DNA of 64,000 nt. Origin: Todiramphus chloris collaris. Lineage: Eukaryota > Chordata > Aves > Coraciiformes > Alcedinidae. The DNA lies in the NCBI GenBank assembly GCA_025345505.1, contig JANVCC010000049.1, positions 9,974,733-10,038,732 on the forward strand, read 5' to 3'. Under the pieces are notes generated by a model, which saw only the letters and a program-made list of their open reading frames with translations, was not told where the DNA came from and did no database searches. The position numbers and the translations under genes are program-made. Below, in pieces: positions 35,701 to 50,030 of this stretch; the first letter of the stretch is position 1, and every line of letters begins with the position of its first letter.

Positions 35701-38700
35701 CACCAACTGTCCACAAACAAGACAAAGAAAATCCTGCACATGGACTAATTGTTACAACCATCTAACAACAGCTCATATTAAATGGCTATGTAACTACAGT
35801 GTGTTGTACTAGATATATCAAACTAAGACAAATTAATGCTCAGTTCTGAGGTTTCTTCTCTGCAATGTGCGGGATAAACTTTTCCTCCAGCTTTTGCTGT
35901 GTTTCAGTTCATTTGACCCACTCTGCTCTCACCAGTTCTACCCCAAAATGATATAAAACCCAGATGAAACTCCAGAGAACAATCAATTAGATAAATTTAT
36001 TACTTCTTACTCAACATAAGCTACTGATTCACCTAAGTTTATTCAATGTGTTCATGGTTCTCACAGGGTTTTTAATGACCCTCACTTTAATTTCAATTTT
36101 ATAACAATGGAGAAATCTTTAGCATTGTTTTCTGTTTCATTATGGGAAAAAAAGAGTAATGTCAGTTATGGCAGTCTTAAATTTTTACTAAATTACTTTT
36201 ATTCTCTATACTTATTACTTTACCAGCAGATACACTTACAGCATCCTTTTCCCATTAATGTTTCCTTATAATCACATTCTAAAACCAGATGCTAATGAAT
36301 CAGAATTTATCTAGTTTCCAATTTCACAAATTATTTATTAGATCAACTAAATCAGTTACATTTAGAATTAGAGGCTTACTTACATAAGACAGATTTTTCT
36401 ATTAAAAATATTAAGATGCCTAAAAGTAACTAATATACTGAATTTTTAACTCTTTTCAAGGTCTAAATAGATTACTGGCAAGAAAATGATAAATTGTAGA
36501 AATATGCTTGTAATTCAAAATTAATTAAATAAGATTGGAAAAAGTAATTTCTATTATTGAGTATAACAGACCCAGCAAAATCACAGGAAAGCATTTTAAC
36601 CTTCCAGAGAAAATACTGAGACAAGCCTCATTTTGCATCTTCTATAATGCTATGAAATATCAACATACTAATCTTCTCAACAGATGAGACAGAAGATGAA
36701 GGATTAAAGATGCATAGACTTTCAGCTGCCTGAGGTTAGCTCCAGAGATGGGAATGTTGCAGGTATCAAAAAACAGCATTGGCCTCAGAGCCTGCCAGAG
36801 GGGACATTGCACCCATGTGGTCACACCAGCTTCAGGAAGGGGACAGCTCTGTTGTTTATTGTACACACTTCTTTAATCAGACCCTGAGACCCTTAAAACA
36901 TTGTTTTTTTTAAAAGTATGCTTGCATTAGGGAAAAAAAAATTATGTTCCTCTGTGACAAATAATATAGGACACCAGCTCTTCACAGATGTGCTCCTAGC
37001 CTTTTCCCAAATTACTCCTGCTGTATTTATCACTTGCCCTTACATTTTCCAATCTTCTACATATGGGAAGGCAGATTAAATAACCCCAATAACATCTTCT
37101 GATACCACGTCTTTGAAGCAACATCATTCCATCATTACAGGTTTCCCAAATCTGAGGCAGCTGAACAGAGAATGAGCAGGTATGGTGTGCATCTGGGAAG
37201 TGAAGTTCCTTGGCTCAATAAGGAACAGCTCCTGCTGTTCATTCAGCAGTTTCCAGCCTTGCTCCCCTGCTATGCATAACTCGTATTCAAGGACAATTTC
37301 TTCCTGAGGTGAAATCACACTACTTGCTCTTTGCAGATTAGCATTTGACTGTTTAATCCATATTTCTCCGCTTCAGTTCTCCAAGCAAAAACAAGTACAT
37401 TGGGTCTTTCAGTAACCCTAAATCCCATCGCTATTAACCACAGAAACAAACTGCAGCATTTTGGTTTTGTGGACTGGTTGTCCAGCCTCAGGATTTGGGG
37501 GTATTTCAGCAAAAAGCAGAAAAGCATGGAGCAATTACATTATTTTTGTCCCATTTCCAGGCAGAGTGGCAGAGAGCCAGTCTGCAGATTTTTTCTGAGA
37601 AGCCAATTGATTCATGCTTGTCTCAAGTCCCAGCATCCTTTTGAGAAGCTGTCAGAGGGCAGCCAAAATAGTACAATTGCTTCACCTACTGCCAAACACT
37701 GAGATAAAAGGTCATTCCATTTTAATCATAAACAAAACCAGGGAACTGTCACAGAGCAAACAGCCTTACCCGAAATTCAGGTTGTACCCAGAAGTTCACC
37801 AATCAGTTAGTCATTGCTGTAAATCAACATGACTAATCAGCTCATCTCTGCATCTTAAAGACACTCTGATGTTTTTCCATTGGGACCGATGGGTTGGTTT
37901 GATCCAAGGCAATACTGCTGAACTGCACAGCAGGGCGGAGAGTCATGTTGGAGAAGCATCCCCACAAGATCCTTCACAGGTCTTGCTTCAAGTAAAGCTT
38001 AAAGGTGCCCTGTGGTGAATACTGACAACTTTCCACTTGCATACCTGGCCAGTGGCACAAACCATGCAAGCTGCCAAAATGGGAGGGGAAGAAAGAGCAA
38101 GATGGAGAAAAACACAGCCTGGGTTTCTTCGGGCTTCGCAGTCTGGTTTAGAAACCAGCTTGTGTCAGTTACAGAGAGAAATGGGACTACAATTTAGTTA
38201 TGTTCTTTCTTTAGTTTAACTAGTTCACCAGATCATATATCAAAGCATCCTTAAGACACTGATATGTTGGTATATCTTCACAGGAAAGATTCTACAGAAA
38301 GACTGACAGCTAATTTAACAGGACTCATCATTACAAGTGCTAACACAGAAACTCAATTATTCATGGACTCTCAGACAGCCTTTCAGACACACAATGTCTG
38401 TACAACACTGGTAAACACACATATTCAATATAAAGACCTACTATCTTGGAAATAAAATCTGAAAGCAGCAGGAGAGCAAACAACGTACCCGAGCTGGGTT
38501 CATCCCTGGTTTCTCACTACAGAAAGCCTGGACTGCACACACTAGAAGTTTTCAAGCTTTTCACTCAGTTGTGAGAGCAAAGCACACCCCTCTATATAAA
38601 CTGGAACTCTGATAACCACTCTGCTTGCCAGACTAGAAGCAGTAACAGAAAGGCATAAAATAGAGGGAGATGATAAAATTAAGATAGTCAGGAATGTATT

Positions 38701-38834
38701 TCACAGAACTTCCATGCTTGTTCTGTCAGATACCTGAGGGAAAGCATGACTTTTGGGCATGTTTTGGGCTGCCTGTTCATCATTCTTGAAATTCATCGCT
38801 TGGAAGCATGCTGTATCAGTTTGCCAGTCAAACT
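32791..38834. other. Long non-coding block
   Basis: AT-rich unique-looking sequence. No exon, RNA gene or identifiable mobile element seen. Confidence 0.45.
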
Positions 38835-38912
38835 CCCTTCCCTTCCCTTCCCTTCCCTTCCCTTCCCTTCCCTTCCCTTCCCTTCCCTTCCCTTCCCTTC
38901 CCTTCCCTTCCC
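38835..38912 (+). repeat. (CCCTT)n pentanucleotide array, about 15.6 units
   Basis: A 78-bp perfect CCCTT array: all pyrimidine on the plus strand and all purine on the minus strand. The 64-codon frame spanning it is repeat-derived. Confidence 0.97.
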
Positions 38913-40569
38913 ATATTCACTAATTTGCAAGCTGAATTAGTTCATTAATGGGTTCAGTAAAGGCAAGAACTAATGCAAGACAAGTGGTGGGAACATAGAG
39001 TCCCAAGGGAAGACAGATTATGGAAACCTGAGCAGGACCACTCTTTCAAAAACAGTTAAATGCTCAGCAGTTAGCTGACCAGAGGAGCACAAGAGTTCAA
39101 CTAATCTTAAATAGCTTCAATGTAACCTGAATATCACTGCTGCCCTATGCAGCTGACATGGAAAGATATTCTCTACAGCTGCCTGGCACAGCCTAGGCTA
39201 GATGCCTGAATTTCAACAGCGTGAATTTCTGAAAGAGATGTGATGTTTCATGGAACATTTCTGTTGTAAACTTAAAGCAATTGTAATTTTTGAGACAGTT
39301 TCTTCAATGTTTGTAACTGAGCTCAGATTAAAAGCAACAACCAAGAGACATAAGCCTAACCATCTCTGCCTGAAGCATAAAAAGTGATATATTAACTAAA
39401 GGGTAACACATTGTATTTCAGGAAATGCATTTGCTCCAAAACACATTAAGGCTGTCAACAAGTTGGCTTGGATGTTTCCAGCATGGTACACAAAATAAAA
39501 TCCTTACTGTGACACAGTGTTCAGTAAAACTGGGCTTTAACACTGACAGCAGCGTTATAGAGAGGACAGGTACATGGCCAGAACCATATTCTCAGTTCTA
39601 TAGTTTATGTGATGCAAAAAGCTCAGATTAGAACACAAGGTTTCTTCTAGCATGAAAAAGTACTTTTGATCCTGCTGCTTATATATATTGCCACTTTTCT
39701 TTGTTTCTCCATCACCTATGTACACACACAATATGTACGTTATAATGCCATCTTCATACACCCCCTCATCCACCATAGGGAGTTCTTTGGCCAGTGGAGC
39801 CAGAACTGCCTGCTGAGCTCCATGTGAACAGTGTAAGAAATAGAACTTGTGTATGGACAAGAGCTCTGCTGTAAGGGCAGCTCAAGGCTTTGGCAATCAA
39901 AATAAATCTTGTACTACAAACTGGTGTTTGGCTACGTCTTTTCATTAACCCAAACATCTATAACAAAATAGTTATTTAGTATTCCAGGACAAAACTCACT
40001 TGTTTTACTTAAAGCAACATCAAGGAAAGAACAAATCAAGGCCTAGATAAAAATGCAGTGCATTTTCAATACAGGACAATAAAATTTGCTGCTCAATGAC
40101 AGATGACTACTACAAAATTAGAGGTAAGACATACATTCAGAAGACATCTATATAGGCAGAAGTTACATCATCCATAGTTAAAACAGCCACAAGTTACATG
40201 GAATGTGAACTGTTAAGTTCACGACAGCAGTATACTACTGCCTGCCCAAAGAATACATTTCTTTCTATGAAATTAATAAATAAGTGCTCATCTCAAAGGT
40301 TTTATATCTTCCCATGAAAAGCTAAGAGTAGCTAATACCAGTGACATGGTGGTAAACTAGATAAATCCTTTAGTAAGCTATAGAAATCCTCCCATACTTC
40401 TTCAAAAAATGATGTGTTAAATTAGTGGACTCATTGCACAGAATGCAATGAGTATTATATTTTAGATTAATTCAAAAAGCAATTAATAAAAAAATAGGAG
40501 TAAAAAAAAATCATTTGGAGATATTAAATGTGATAATACCAGATCTGAATAATAATACCAGAAACTAAT
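38913..40569. other. Non-coding sequence, no feature recognised
   Basis: Unique-looking. No gene or recognised repeat. Confidence 0.4.
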
Positions 40570-40710
40570 GGAGCCTGGGAAACCACTGGGCAGAGGACCG
40601 TGTACTCGCCCTTGGCTCAGCACTCCTCCCTAGACAGTTTCTATTGGTCACTGTTGGAAACAGGATACTGGACAGGATGGACCTTTGGGATGATCCAGTA
40701 GAGACACTCA
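40570..40710 (+). mobile_element. Ancient LINE/SINE 3'-tail-like fragment
   Basis: The phrase TACTGGACAGGATGGACCTT at 40665-40684, then TGGGATGATCCAGTA, resembles the old amniote CR1/L3-type tail (GGACT/CAGATGGACCTTTGGTCTGATCCAGTATGG). It is diverged and family level only. Confidence 0.45.
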
Positions 40711-43149
40711 AGATCTCACAAGAGATGGGCAACTCAGTATTATGCCACTTTAATATGCAAACAGCTAGATTTGGTTCTTGTACACAGAGTCCAATGAAGT
40801 CAAGGGAAAATGCGTGCCTGATACCTACGGGGGGAGTTCACCACAGCTGTAAACAGAAGCACACTCTGGATATTTAAATATGTTCTTTTTGCTACAGAAT
40901 CCAACATATTATGCTAAAAATGTCACCAACGGTGACATGCAGTGGATGACAATTCTCTTGGGGCAGGTAGGGTGGTTTTTGTTTTTTAAAGATACTAAAT
41001 AAACTCAGTGAAGCCAAACCAAATCAGAGCCCTCAGCTATAAAAATAATTTCTCTTCTGCCTCCAGGCCAAATAGCTTGGTCTCTTGGTAAGAGGAAAAG
41101 GTCCAAATTCTCAGTCTGAATGTAACAAATGATGCTTAGAGACCATAAGATGAAACTCATGCTATATTGAAAATCTGTTGTGACCCGTGTCCTCAGAAAC
41201 CACTCAATCTGTTCTTTACATTGTTTGACTCCTTCACCACAAACTGGAAACAGAACAACTCATACTGCTGGATGCGACGTTTTTCACAGCTCTACAGTTC
41301 AGCTCCTTGGAAGCTTATCATCCCCATTGCTTACTGCTTTAGTGACCTTGGAAACATGGATAGAGATAATAGAAGCAGAATACTAAAAGGATTATTGCTT
41401 TTATTATCCTTCTATTGGGAAGCTAACTAAAAGCACATATCCTTTCACAGACTACTTTGGGCATTAGCACTCTTAATTCTCTTCTTTCAAGACATCACTA
41501 GACAGGATATTAAATGTAGCCTTGAGCAATGAGCACTCTTCACTTCCAGCACAGGTATCCTTCTCAGGGCAATCATAGGGTGTTGTCTGTCTCTAGCCCA
41601 GGAATCTTCTTCCACTTCTTATTAAAACACAACAATAATAACATTCATTTTCATAAGAAAACATCACTGGCCTGCTGAAGAGCCAAAGAATGGTGGTGGG
41701 TGATGAATAGTTGCATAAGTAGCTGCTACTTCGGCTGCAGGATTTCAGCCAGATCTCTTGTTTGTGATTGTCCTTATGAGGCACTCCACCAGGCCACAGT
41801 GAAGATAAGCATGAGCTGGCTTGGTGCCCTCAAAACTTTCCTGCTGCGTGGTAAAACAAAGCCAAAATAATTATTTGAGAACAACTAGAAATATCACCTC
41901 ATATTTTCACAATGCCAAAATAAGGACATTTTACAAGGTCTGTAGATAGGACCTTTAGCATTTTCCCATGATAATAGCAAGCTGCTTTCTAATATCATAC
42001 CTTATGTAGCTACCAGCTGCTTTGGCATGAGGTAGGATCTCCTAATGTCTCCTCCTTTCATGTGGAAATGGCAAGGCATGAACCCTGATGACACTCAGTG
42101 TAAAACAGATTCTCCCAAACACAGAAAAAAGTCAGACAGGGAGAATATGTTCCCAGTTTCCTGAGTCTGTACAAATTACCAGTTACAAAATCAGCATATT
42201 TAAGAATAGCTTGCAGTGGTCATCTCCCTAAGCACCTAGTAGTCTTATTGTGTGGTCACAAATGTCCTTTACTATGGTGGGGTTTACTTCATACCTGTTT
42301 TGGGTAGCAATGCACATGCTGGAACACCAAGCCAATATGGTGTTTAATTGAGGATAAGAGCAGATTGCCAAATGGACACAAATAACTCACAGCAGCTGAA
42401 GCTATTTTCTTTGATGCCATCTACCTCTCTTAGTACATCACTGCTTTTATGAAAGAATCCCCCACAAGGTTGTAAAGGACCATGAATAAGAGTCATTGCT
42501 CGGAATAAAATTGAGTTACAGTTAGCCCTTTTCCTCCTGTTATTGGCCCAAAGAAGTGAAGGAGTCCTGCTTGTTGAGAGTCATTATGCAATGGAGATAA
42601 CCCATATTTCAGTAGTCATTTGTGGGTGTCAGAGGAAGCTAAGAATAAACCAGGAAAAGCCTCCAGAAAGGTCTGCTAAGAAGAGAGCTGAAAGAAATAT
42701 CTCTCAAGGTACAGTGTGCATACCCTCATTTTATCTTAAAAGACATCCTTATGCAACCTCTACTAGATGACTGCAGGTCATAATCACATATTACAGTTAA
42801 AATTACTGATTAACTTATCCAGGAATTGTTAAAACAAGCAGAAGAAAGTATGTTAGGAACAACTGTTACATCCCTGTTCTTATAGGGATGAGCTAGAATT
42901 GCTAAGTTTAAGAAAATAAGTAGGTACCCTCTCCATTACAGGGAGTTATGAAGCAAATTGCAGTATTTTAAATCCTGGTTATCTACAAGCTGAAAATATC
43001 AGAACTTTTTTTTTTTTTTTAGATAGCTTGTCCAAAAGAGCTGCAAAAATATGCAAGCATATCCAGCAGAGAAAGAAGGTCAGCATTGACTTCCATTCAG
43101 AAGGAGAGCTGGTCAATAAAAAGAAAGAAGCTGATTAGGACATAATTAG
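40711..43149. other. Non-coding sequence, no feature recognised
   Basis: AT-rich, with a T run at 43006-43020. No gene recognised. Confidence 0.4.
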
Positions 43150-43500
43150 TGTCGCTGTTTATGCCGGGAGCGGAGAGACGCAGCAACATATAAGTTCAGC
43201 AAGAGCAGGCAAAAGAAGCTACTTTATTAATTTACAACCCCATTTTTATACCCCAGCCCCATAGGGCGATTGGTCAGCAATCACACATCTCCTAGGGTGA
43301 TTGGTTAAAGTCCTACAGCACCTATTTCAAAATATTTTTCCAATGTACCATAAACAGAACTTATCGAAACACCATGTGCTAGTCTAGTTTACAAAACCGT
43401 CCTACTGTTTCTCATAACACGTGTGAGAAAGGCAGGGATCTCACAGGATATTGTGAGAACCTAGGAAAATTCCTCTGCTAGCAGCTTTTCAGCATCCACA
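43150..43500 (-). mobile_element. Solo LTR, 351 bp, alpharetrovirus/ERVK-like size and 6-bp duplication
   Basis: Minus-strand LTR beginning TGTGGATGCTGAAAAGC and ending AACAGCGACA. The flanks AATTAG (43144-43149) and AATTAG (43501-43506) form a perfect 6-bp target duplication. Read on the minus strand it has CCAAT-type, TATAAAAA and AATAAA signals in that order. It is the same family as 59614-59965, in the opposite orientation. No internal viral sequence remains. Confidence 0.93.
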
Positions 43501-46500
43501 AATTAGGTACTCCTAGTCAGGAAGATACTAGGGAGAAAAGAAAGGAGAGAAGAAAAAAAACAGGTGGAGAGAAGAAAAAAAAAAAGGTAGAGAAAAAACA
43601 TGACTGTGTAAGGACTACTGGTCTCTCCAGCAGCAGCTGGAACAAATATTTTGCTGTTGTGAATGAGATGCATTTCATGTCCTTGCTTGCAAACTGAGTA
43701 ATCATGTTATGATCAGATGCTGGAAATTTAAAAAATAAATGCCAGCTTTAAGCTTTAGTTTTTCTTGTTAATAAGATCAAGGTATTTCCTTGTAAAAGGA
43801 AGCTCTATAATTCTGTAAACTTATGAAAGTTTGTGAAAGCCAGGATTACTGGTTATCTGCTGAATTAATGCTGAAGCTTTGGGGCTGTCTAGCAGATAAA
43901 TTAATACTTAAACTGTACATACACATCAGGATTCAAAAAGAACTGTTAACTCAGCAGAGACATGCAAAACAAGCTTGCTATTAAGGTCTTCAGGATAAAC
44001 ACAGTAGTTCTGGGTTTGGTCCCACTTACTCTAAGCACAACGGAATTGCACCACTACAAAAACTGAGAGAGTGAGAAGCAAGCCCAGGTAATGAAGAGTC
44101 ATATCAAATTAAAAGCTGACCTTCACTTTGTTACATCTGAATTTTTGCAAAAGGAAAAATTTGCAACACTTTTCAAAAGAAATTGTAAACATGTAATCTA
44201 ACCCACATGCTATCCCAAATTAAAGGTCAATAATATTAATTGTACCTTTCTACATTGTCCCCAAATCACTGAATATATTGGATCTATCGAAGAGTGTAAT
44301 ACCAGCTAGAATTAAGAACAGCAGAAGACAAATTTGGATTAAAAGGTCTCTTCTGGAAGTCATCAGATATTGGCTTCTTGCAATGTTATCAAAAGGCTAT
44401 AGGTAAAAGAAGCTGTTATTTCAATGCAGCAGAAAAGAGTTTCAATTGAATTTATTTACAGGGGAAAGAAAGCCAGCAAACCTCTGCTCAGTATAAAAAG
44501 CAATGGTCTTTGTAATGGATCAGAAAGACTCATCCTCTTCTCTCTTTTAAAAAGAAATAAAGCTCTGTAAATGCTGAGCACATTAGTAATCTGAACCCTC
44601 TCAATGTGCTGATTGATTTGTCCTCAGTGTCGGTAGGGAGATGGAACAAAGGAAGGGCAAAACACAAACCTAAACTCTTTAGCCCATTTCCAGGGACTCC
44701 CCTTGGTATTAAAAAAGCCAATGGTAAATGTTTAGCTCATCTGCTTTCATGTTACCTTTCAGTCCACAAACACTTTTTAAAGACGAGAGAAACTCTCATC
44801 TGCACTGCTGAGCAGACACAAATCAAGGGAGAGTAATGGGATCTGACTGCTTGTTTCAAGCACCATTTATTAAGCCAAGTACAAGCCAGAAGGACATGAT
44901 TTCTCTGGTAATGGGCTTATCATACTTAGGATCTGCAATTTGGTAAAGCACAGCACTGCCCAGATGCCCTGGAAACTTAAACCCAAATGTTTCATGATTT
45001 GAAGGCAGGGCCTATACTTTCTTTGTTCTGCTCCCTGGTGGCTCATTCCACATACCTGGTGATAAAAAGGAAACTGGTTAATCCTGTAGGTGTTATATGG
45101 AGGAAAAGGGTATTTCCATTTTGCTTCTGTTCCCTAGAAACACTGGTTTCTTTCCACAATTGCTTGGCAGAACACAGGAAACTTCATGTAATGAAGAAAC
45201 TAATGATGGGTCAAAAATATGTGTAGCCTGAGAATAGGATGGGTACAGATAAGGAATCTCAGATTAATTTCAGAAGCAGCAGAAACTGGTTGTGTAGACA
45301 AAGAAGCAATAAATATTATTGTTTTCTGGGTTTTTCTTTACATTAATCCACACTGTTGCCTGGAAAACTCCGTCTATCATTTTCCCTTAGGTTTAATGAA
45401 CAATTTACACACTAGCTAAAAGATTTCATCATCAGTCCACTGAGCTACAAGGACAGGACCCATTGTTCACAGGTTTTTGCTCCTGTTCCACATAATTCCA
45501 AAATTGTAACTCTGCAAGAAGTCTCCCCATCCAATTTCCACATAGATACTCCTTCAGCTGCAATTGCTTTAGAACAGTCCAAGAGCTTATATATATTCTT
45601 TTTTATTTTATTTCTTCTTTTTTAGGATAGAACTAAGGAGCTCTAATTAGAAGTGATCAGAAGACACTATGGGTTGTCCATATTAGCACAGTCTAAGGCT
45701 TTGGCAATTAATTTTAACTTCCAAGTTTTTAAAAGGTGAGCCTCAAGGTGCTGCCACATGGTTCAGTCTGTATAGAAAGTAATCAGACAATGAAGAATAA
45801 ACTGCAAAGAGATACGGATAGAATTTTAACATTTACAAAAAAAAAAAAAAAGGTGGACTCATTTTTGATTTAGCTGTCATGTTCTAAGAAAATTTTCTGC
45901 AAATAATGAGCATACTCACTGCCCTACATAGTTCAGATTAGGTGCATAACCTGCTTAGACTTGGCTTCACAGCATATCAGAAACAGAGCATGAGGTCTTT
46001 TGTGATGGGAGTGTATATTTTCTCCAAAAATTACCATCTTACATCTGTATTTGAATCCACAAATGGTTCCTGATAATATAACACATGATGTCATCAAACA
46101 AAACACACTCTGGCACCAGTAGCAGTAAGGCAGCAGCTGTTTCTAAGAGCAATTGTATGTCAAGTAAAAAAACTGTCAAGCTTCAAGTTAACATTTAGCT
46201 ACCTGACCAGGTTATTTTTTTCAGTCACAAGAAATGTGTAGACAGAAGGAATTTTGCTACCCAAAGTACACAGAAGGAAAGGATTCTCTGCCTTTCAATT
46301 CATTATTTAATACACTTGATGCTACTCTTAAGTTCACAGTCTATAGCTACTCTGAAAAACATAAGTGATCCAAAACCTCCAAGTACCTTAATCGTTACAG
46401 AATGTGCAGGAGGAACTTGTTGAAAACAGCAGTAGTAATTTAAATCTGCTGGTACTTTCAGAGACAAATAGCTCTGCATAAAATTCAGCTGGAGGTGGCT

Positions 46501-49500
46501 TCCCCTCCTCTCTGTCTCTGAACACTGACGTCAGGACATCCTAACCATCCTACGCCCACTGCCAGTTGGTAAATCCTGTAGATGATCACATGGAGCACAC
46601 TTGGAAGGCTTTTTTTATTCTGAAAGAAGCACAAAGCAACTCTACTGCAGCCATCACAGGGAGAAATCCTCTTATAGAACCAACCTGTGTGGTTCTTCAT
46701 AGTGCTTTTACTGCTAGACAGCAGCCATGGATTTTTCACTGAAACCCTCTCCAAAATTACAGATCTTCACTACCAAAATTTACAAACAATAATGCTGTTA
46801 AGGCTTTTGGTTTGTTTGTTTCTCCACCAGAAAGTTATTTTCTCATGAATTTTTAGACAAATTCTAACAAATGATTCCCACTCCTTCCAGGAGAGGAAAA
46901 CCAAATGTTTTCCTTGAGCAGAACTTGTGTAACAGCTTCCAAATCCTCTTTAATGCCATTTCTGGAATAGGCATCTTTTTAAAGTTTGTTCTTTGATGGA
47001 CTTGTCCAAATACAAGGAATTTCTCAAAGAACAAGATGAGTCTACCTTTTGAAACACTTACTGGTTACCCCTGCTGCCAATGCCACCCCCATTCATCACT
47101 GATTCTTGTCCTGCCTGTTCCTGAGAAGTCTCTTTCAAAGTAAACTCTGGCCACTTGAATCTGCTGCTCCCCAAATCTCTACAAAATCAAGGACAAAAAT
47201 AGCAACATGCAGAACACTGGGACAAAAACTATCCCATCTCTACCTGCATCTGAAGAGGATGTGCTGCAGCAGTCAGACTTCAGAAGTCTCCCATCACCAA
47301 TGAGACCCCCCTGGGGTCTTATATACAGATCTCTGCCTCCCTGCTACCTACTACAGTGTTGCTCAAAACATCCTGTGAATTTGGAACCTATCAGTTTTGT
47401 AGTCTGTAAACTTCAAAACATTTTTCTGGACTTTAAGGGACAAGGGTAGTAACATTGAAAATAAAGAGGCTTAAAGACAAGACTATGAAGAGGAGATAAA
47501 CCATCTTTGCTATAGTATTTTAGATTATGTCTACAGGAGTTTTTATGAAGCTAGTGAAAATCTTCTTGATGAACCCTGTGGGGTCATCAATTTAAAAATA
47601 TTTTCTTTCTTTCTTCCACATCACTAATATTGCTCAAAAATTGACGCTGAAAATGGTTGCCAGCAATGTAATCCAGCCTGTGAAAGGCACTGAAAAGGCT
47701 TCTATCCCTACAAGTAACAGCACAGCTTGTCAAGGCACATCATTTCTGCTTCTTGATGTATTTTCCATTGTTTTAATTTAAATAGGCAGTAACTTTTATT
47801 GCATGAAAACAATATGGCAAAACATTAGATTTCATACGTGTACTGGGCCTGGACTGACTGGCTGTGAACTCCAGGAAAAAGTGATGCCTTTAGATTGCCC
47901 AAATTTGAAATGGGAGAACCCATGTTAATTGTCCCCCTGGTCATAGCTTCAAGAGAACCTTTTCCCCACATCTTGTTTTCACCATAGCTGCCCACAGCCA
48001 CCAAGTCAGGTGAGAAAAACCCCTTTAGAAGTTTGCCCTAAATAAGATGTAACTGTTGCTGAGTAGCTCACCAGCACAGATACAGGAATTCAATCCTTAC
48101 CCTAATACTTATGCTTTCAAAATATTTTAAACAACTGATAATAAAAATCAAAAGCAAAGCTAAAAACCACACAGCCAAAACCTTGTGATTAACATTGTAA
48201 CTATACACCAACCTACCCTTCACTTTGCTTTTATGGAGCATTTTGCCCCAGATTTTATGTTTGCCAGTACTTTCCAAACCAGAAACTATTATAGGACTTT
48301 GCTAGTTGGAAGGTACAGAAACTGCACTGTTAAGTATGTGTTCAATGAACAGAAATAAGTATTTTCTCATTTGTAAAAAGAATGAGGATAAACCACAAGT
48401 GCATGAAGTTTGAAAATATATAAAAGTTCTAAGAGTCACTATACATATCTAATTACCAGAATACACAGAAACACTGATCCACTGGTACTTTACGAGTGAC
48501 AAACTTCTATGTTTTGGTGAGATTGCCTAGAATCAAGACATATGGAGGGCAGGATAGGAGACCAGTACCATCCCATTGGCACTGGTGTGTTTCCAGAGGC
48601 AACTTGGTGTGTCCTGCTGATTACATGGACTGGCAGGCAGAAGGGTGCAGGCAAACAAATACTTATCTAGCCCCTTCTTCCCCTTCATATAAGGGAGCAG
48701 AGACCTGAGTCTTTCCCTGCTCCAGAAAGGCAATGTACAGAGCTGTGAAGACAACACTTGCTACCCTGCCAGCAGGGTGTCAGCAGTGCCTTCCTCACTT
48801 CCCAGTGGTCTTAGTTGCATTGGTCTGCAGGGAAATGCTCAGAAAAATGTCTCTGCTCAATGTCGAGCTCTGCAGTGTCAATCTCAAATTACAAAACATT
48901 TCTAACGCAGGATCATGGAAGAGAATGCAAAACCAGCTCAGTCCTGCAGCTGTAGGGAAAAAGAAATGCTGGCAATGATGGAAAGGCATCATCAGTATTG
49001 TTGTGATAAAGTGTTTGTAATTACTACATTGGCATTATTTCAAAAAGGGTTGGTTTACAGACGGTTCTCTTGTACTGATTATTGAAGTATTTTAAGTATT
49101 TTCTTTACAAAGGTCTAAGTGGCTCTGTTTACCAGACAAATAGCCTGAAGCCACATGGTTCAGAGCTTTAGTCCCCTGAGACTTACTTTGGACAATAAAA
49201 AAAATGAGACAGATTAACACTAAATTATTTTGTATATGAATCCAGCAGTGGTTTGGCTGATAAGAACATTTTAGGTAAAGTACCTTTCAATTTAAAATAA
49301 AGACAGAAATGAACTGGTGCAAAGTAAAAGTTACAAGTCAGAAACAGTATTTGCTAACAAAGCATTTTAAACTAAGAAAATATTCCCAAACAGAATGTTG
49401 GGTTCATCACATCACCTCATCTGGGAGAGCTCCCTTGACAGGTAAATTAAGGACAGTGGGTTGGCATTGCCACTTTCCCACATCAGCCAACCCAGACAAT

Positions 49501-49929
49501 GTCAGGCTCTGGACTGCCCTCTCCCCCTTGCTACCCTCAAGGATCAGCATTGCCTTTATCCAAACATACAGTAACACATTTGCCCAGCATTTACTGACCA
49601 GCACTTACTTTTTTCTTGAATGAAAGCACCTGCACTCAGGGAGGGTATCTCTTTGCAGCCTCTTGCACATCTGGTGTGTGGTGACACAGCACTGCTGGCA
49701 GGGAGTGAAGCAGGGAAGAGTCCGTCAGGGAGCAAGGCAAGTATCTCACTTTCACGTGGTACCACCTAGACACAGGAAAGATCCTCGGCAGCGCAACAAG
49801 AAATGGCAAAGTTCAGACCCTCTGGTAGCTGCTCCAAAGGGATGTGAGGCCAGTATATGGTAACAAGCTAGGAAAGTTTGCTCTGGCTGTGATTCAAGGT
49901 CTTGCTAGCATGCCTTCAGTGGTATCTTT
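43501..49929. other. Long non-coding block
   Basis: A-rich purine stretch at 43550-43590 (GAAGAAAAAAAA type), an A run near 45836-45852, and otherwise unique AT-rich sequence. The longest frames (46485-46754, 49309-49623) show no family motif. Confidence 0.45.
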
Positions 49930-50030
49930 TCAAAGCACTCTGCATTTGTGGATGGCACCAAGCTGAACTGCTCACTGAGGAGAAGACTCGTATACTCCAG
50001 GGAGACCTTTGTGGGGAGAAAGAAATGAAG
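49930..50030 (+). mobile_element. Possible decayed CR1 fragment
   Basis: GCATTTGTGGATGGCACCAAGCTG-like order at 49942-49965 resembles the CR1 motif C region (TTTGCAGATGACACCAAG, which encodes FADDTK). The Asp-Asp codons are mutated. Very short and tentative. Confidence 0.4.

Noticed and set aside
38746-38940. Open frame with repeated Leu-Pro-Phe-Pro-Ser
   Set aside because: Encoded by the (CCCTT)n array; not a protein gene.
46485-46754. 89-codon minus-strand frame
   Set aside because: No domain, signal or splice evidence; length is within chance for this much sequence.
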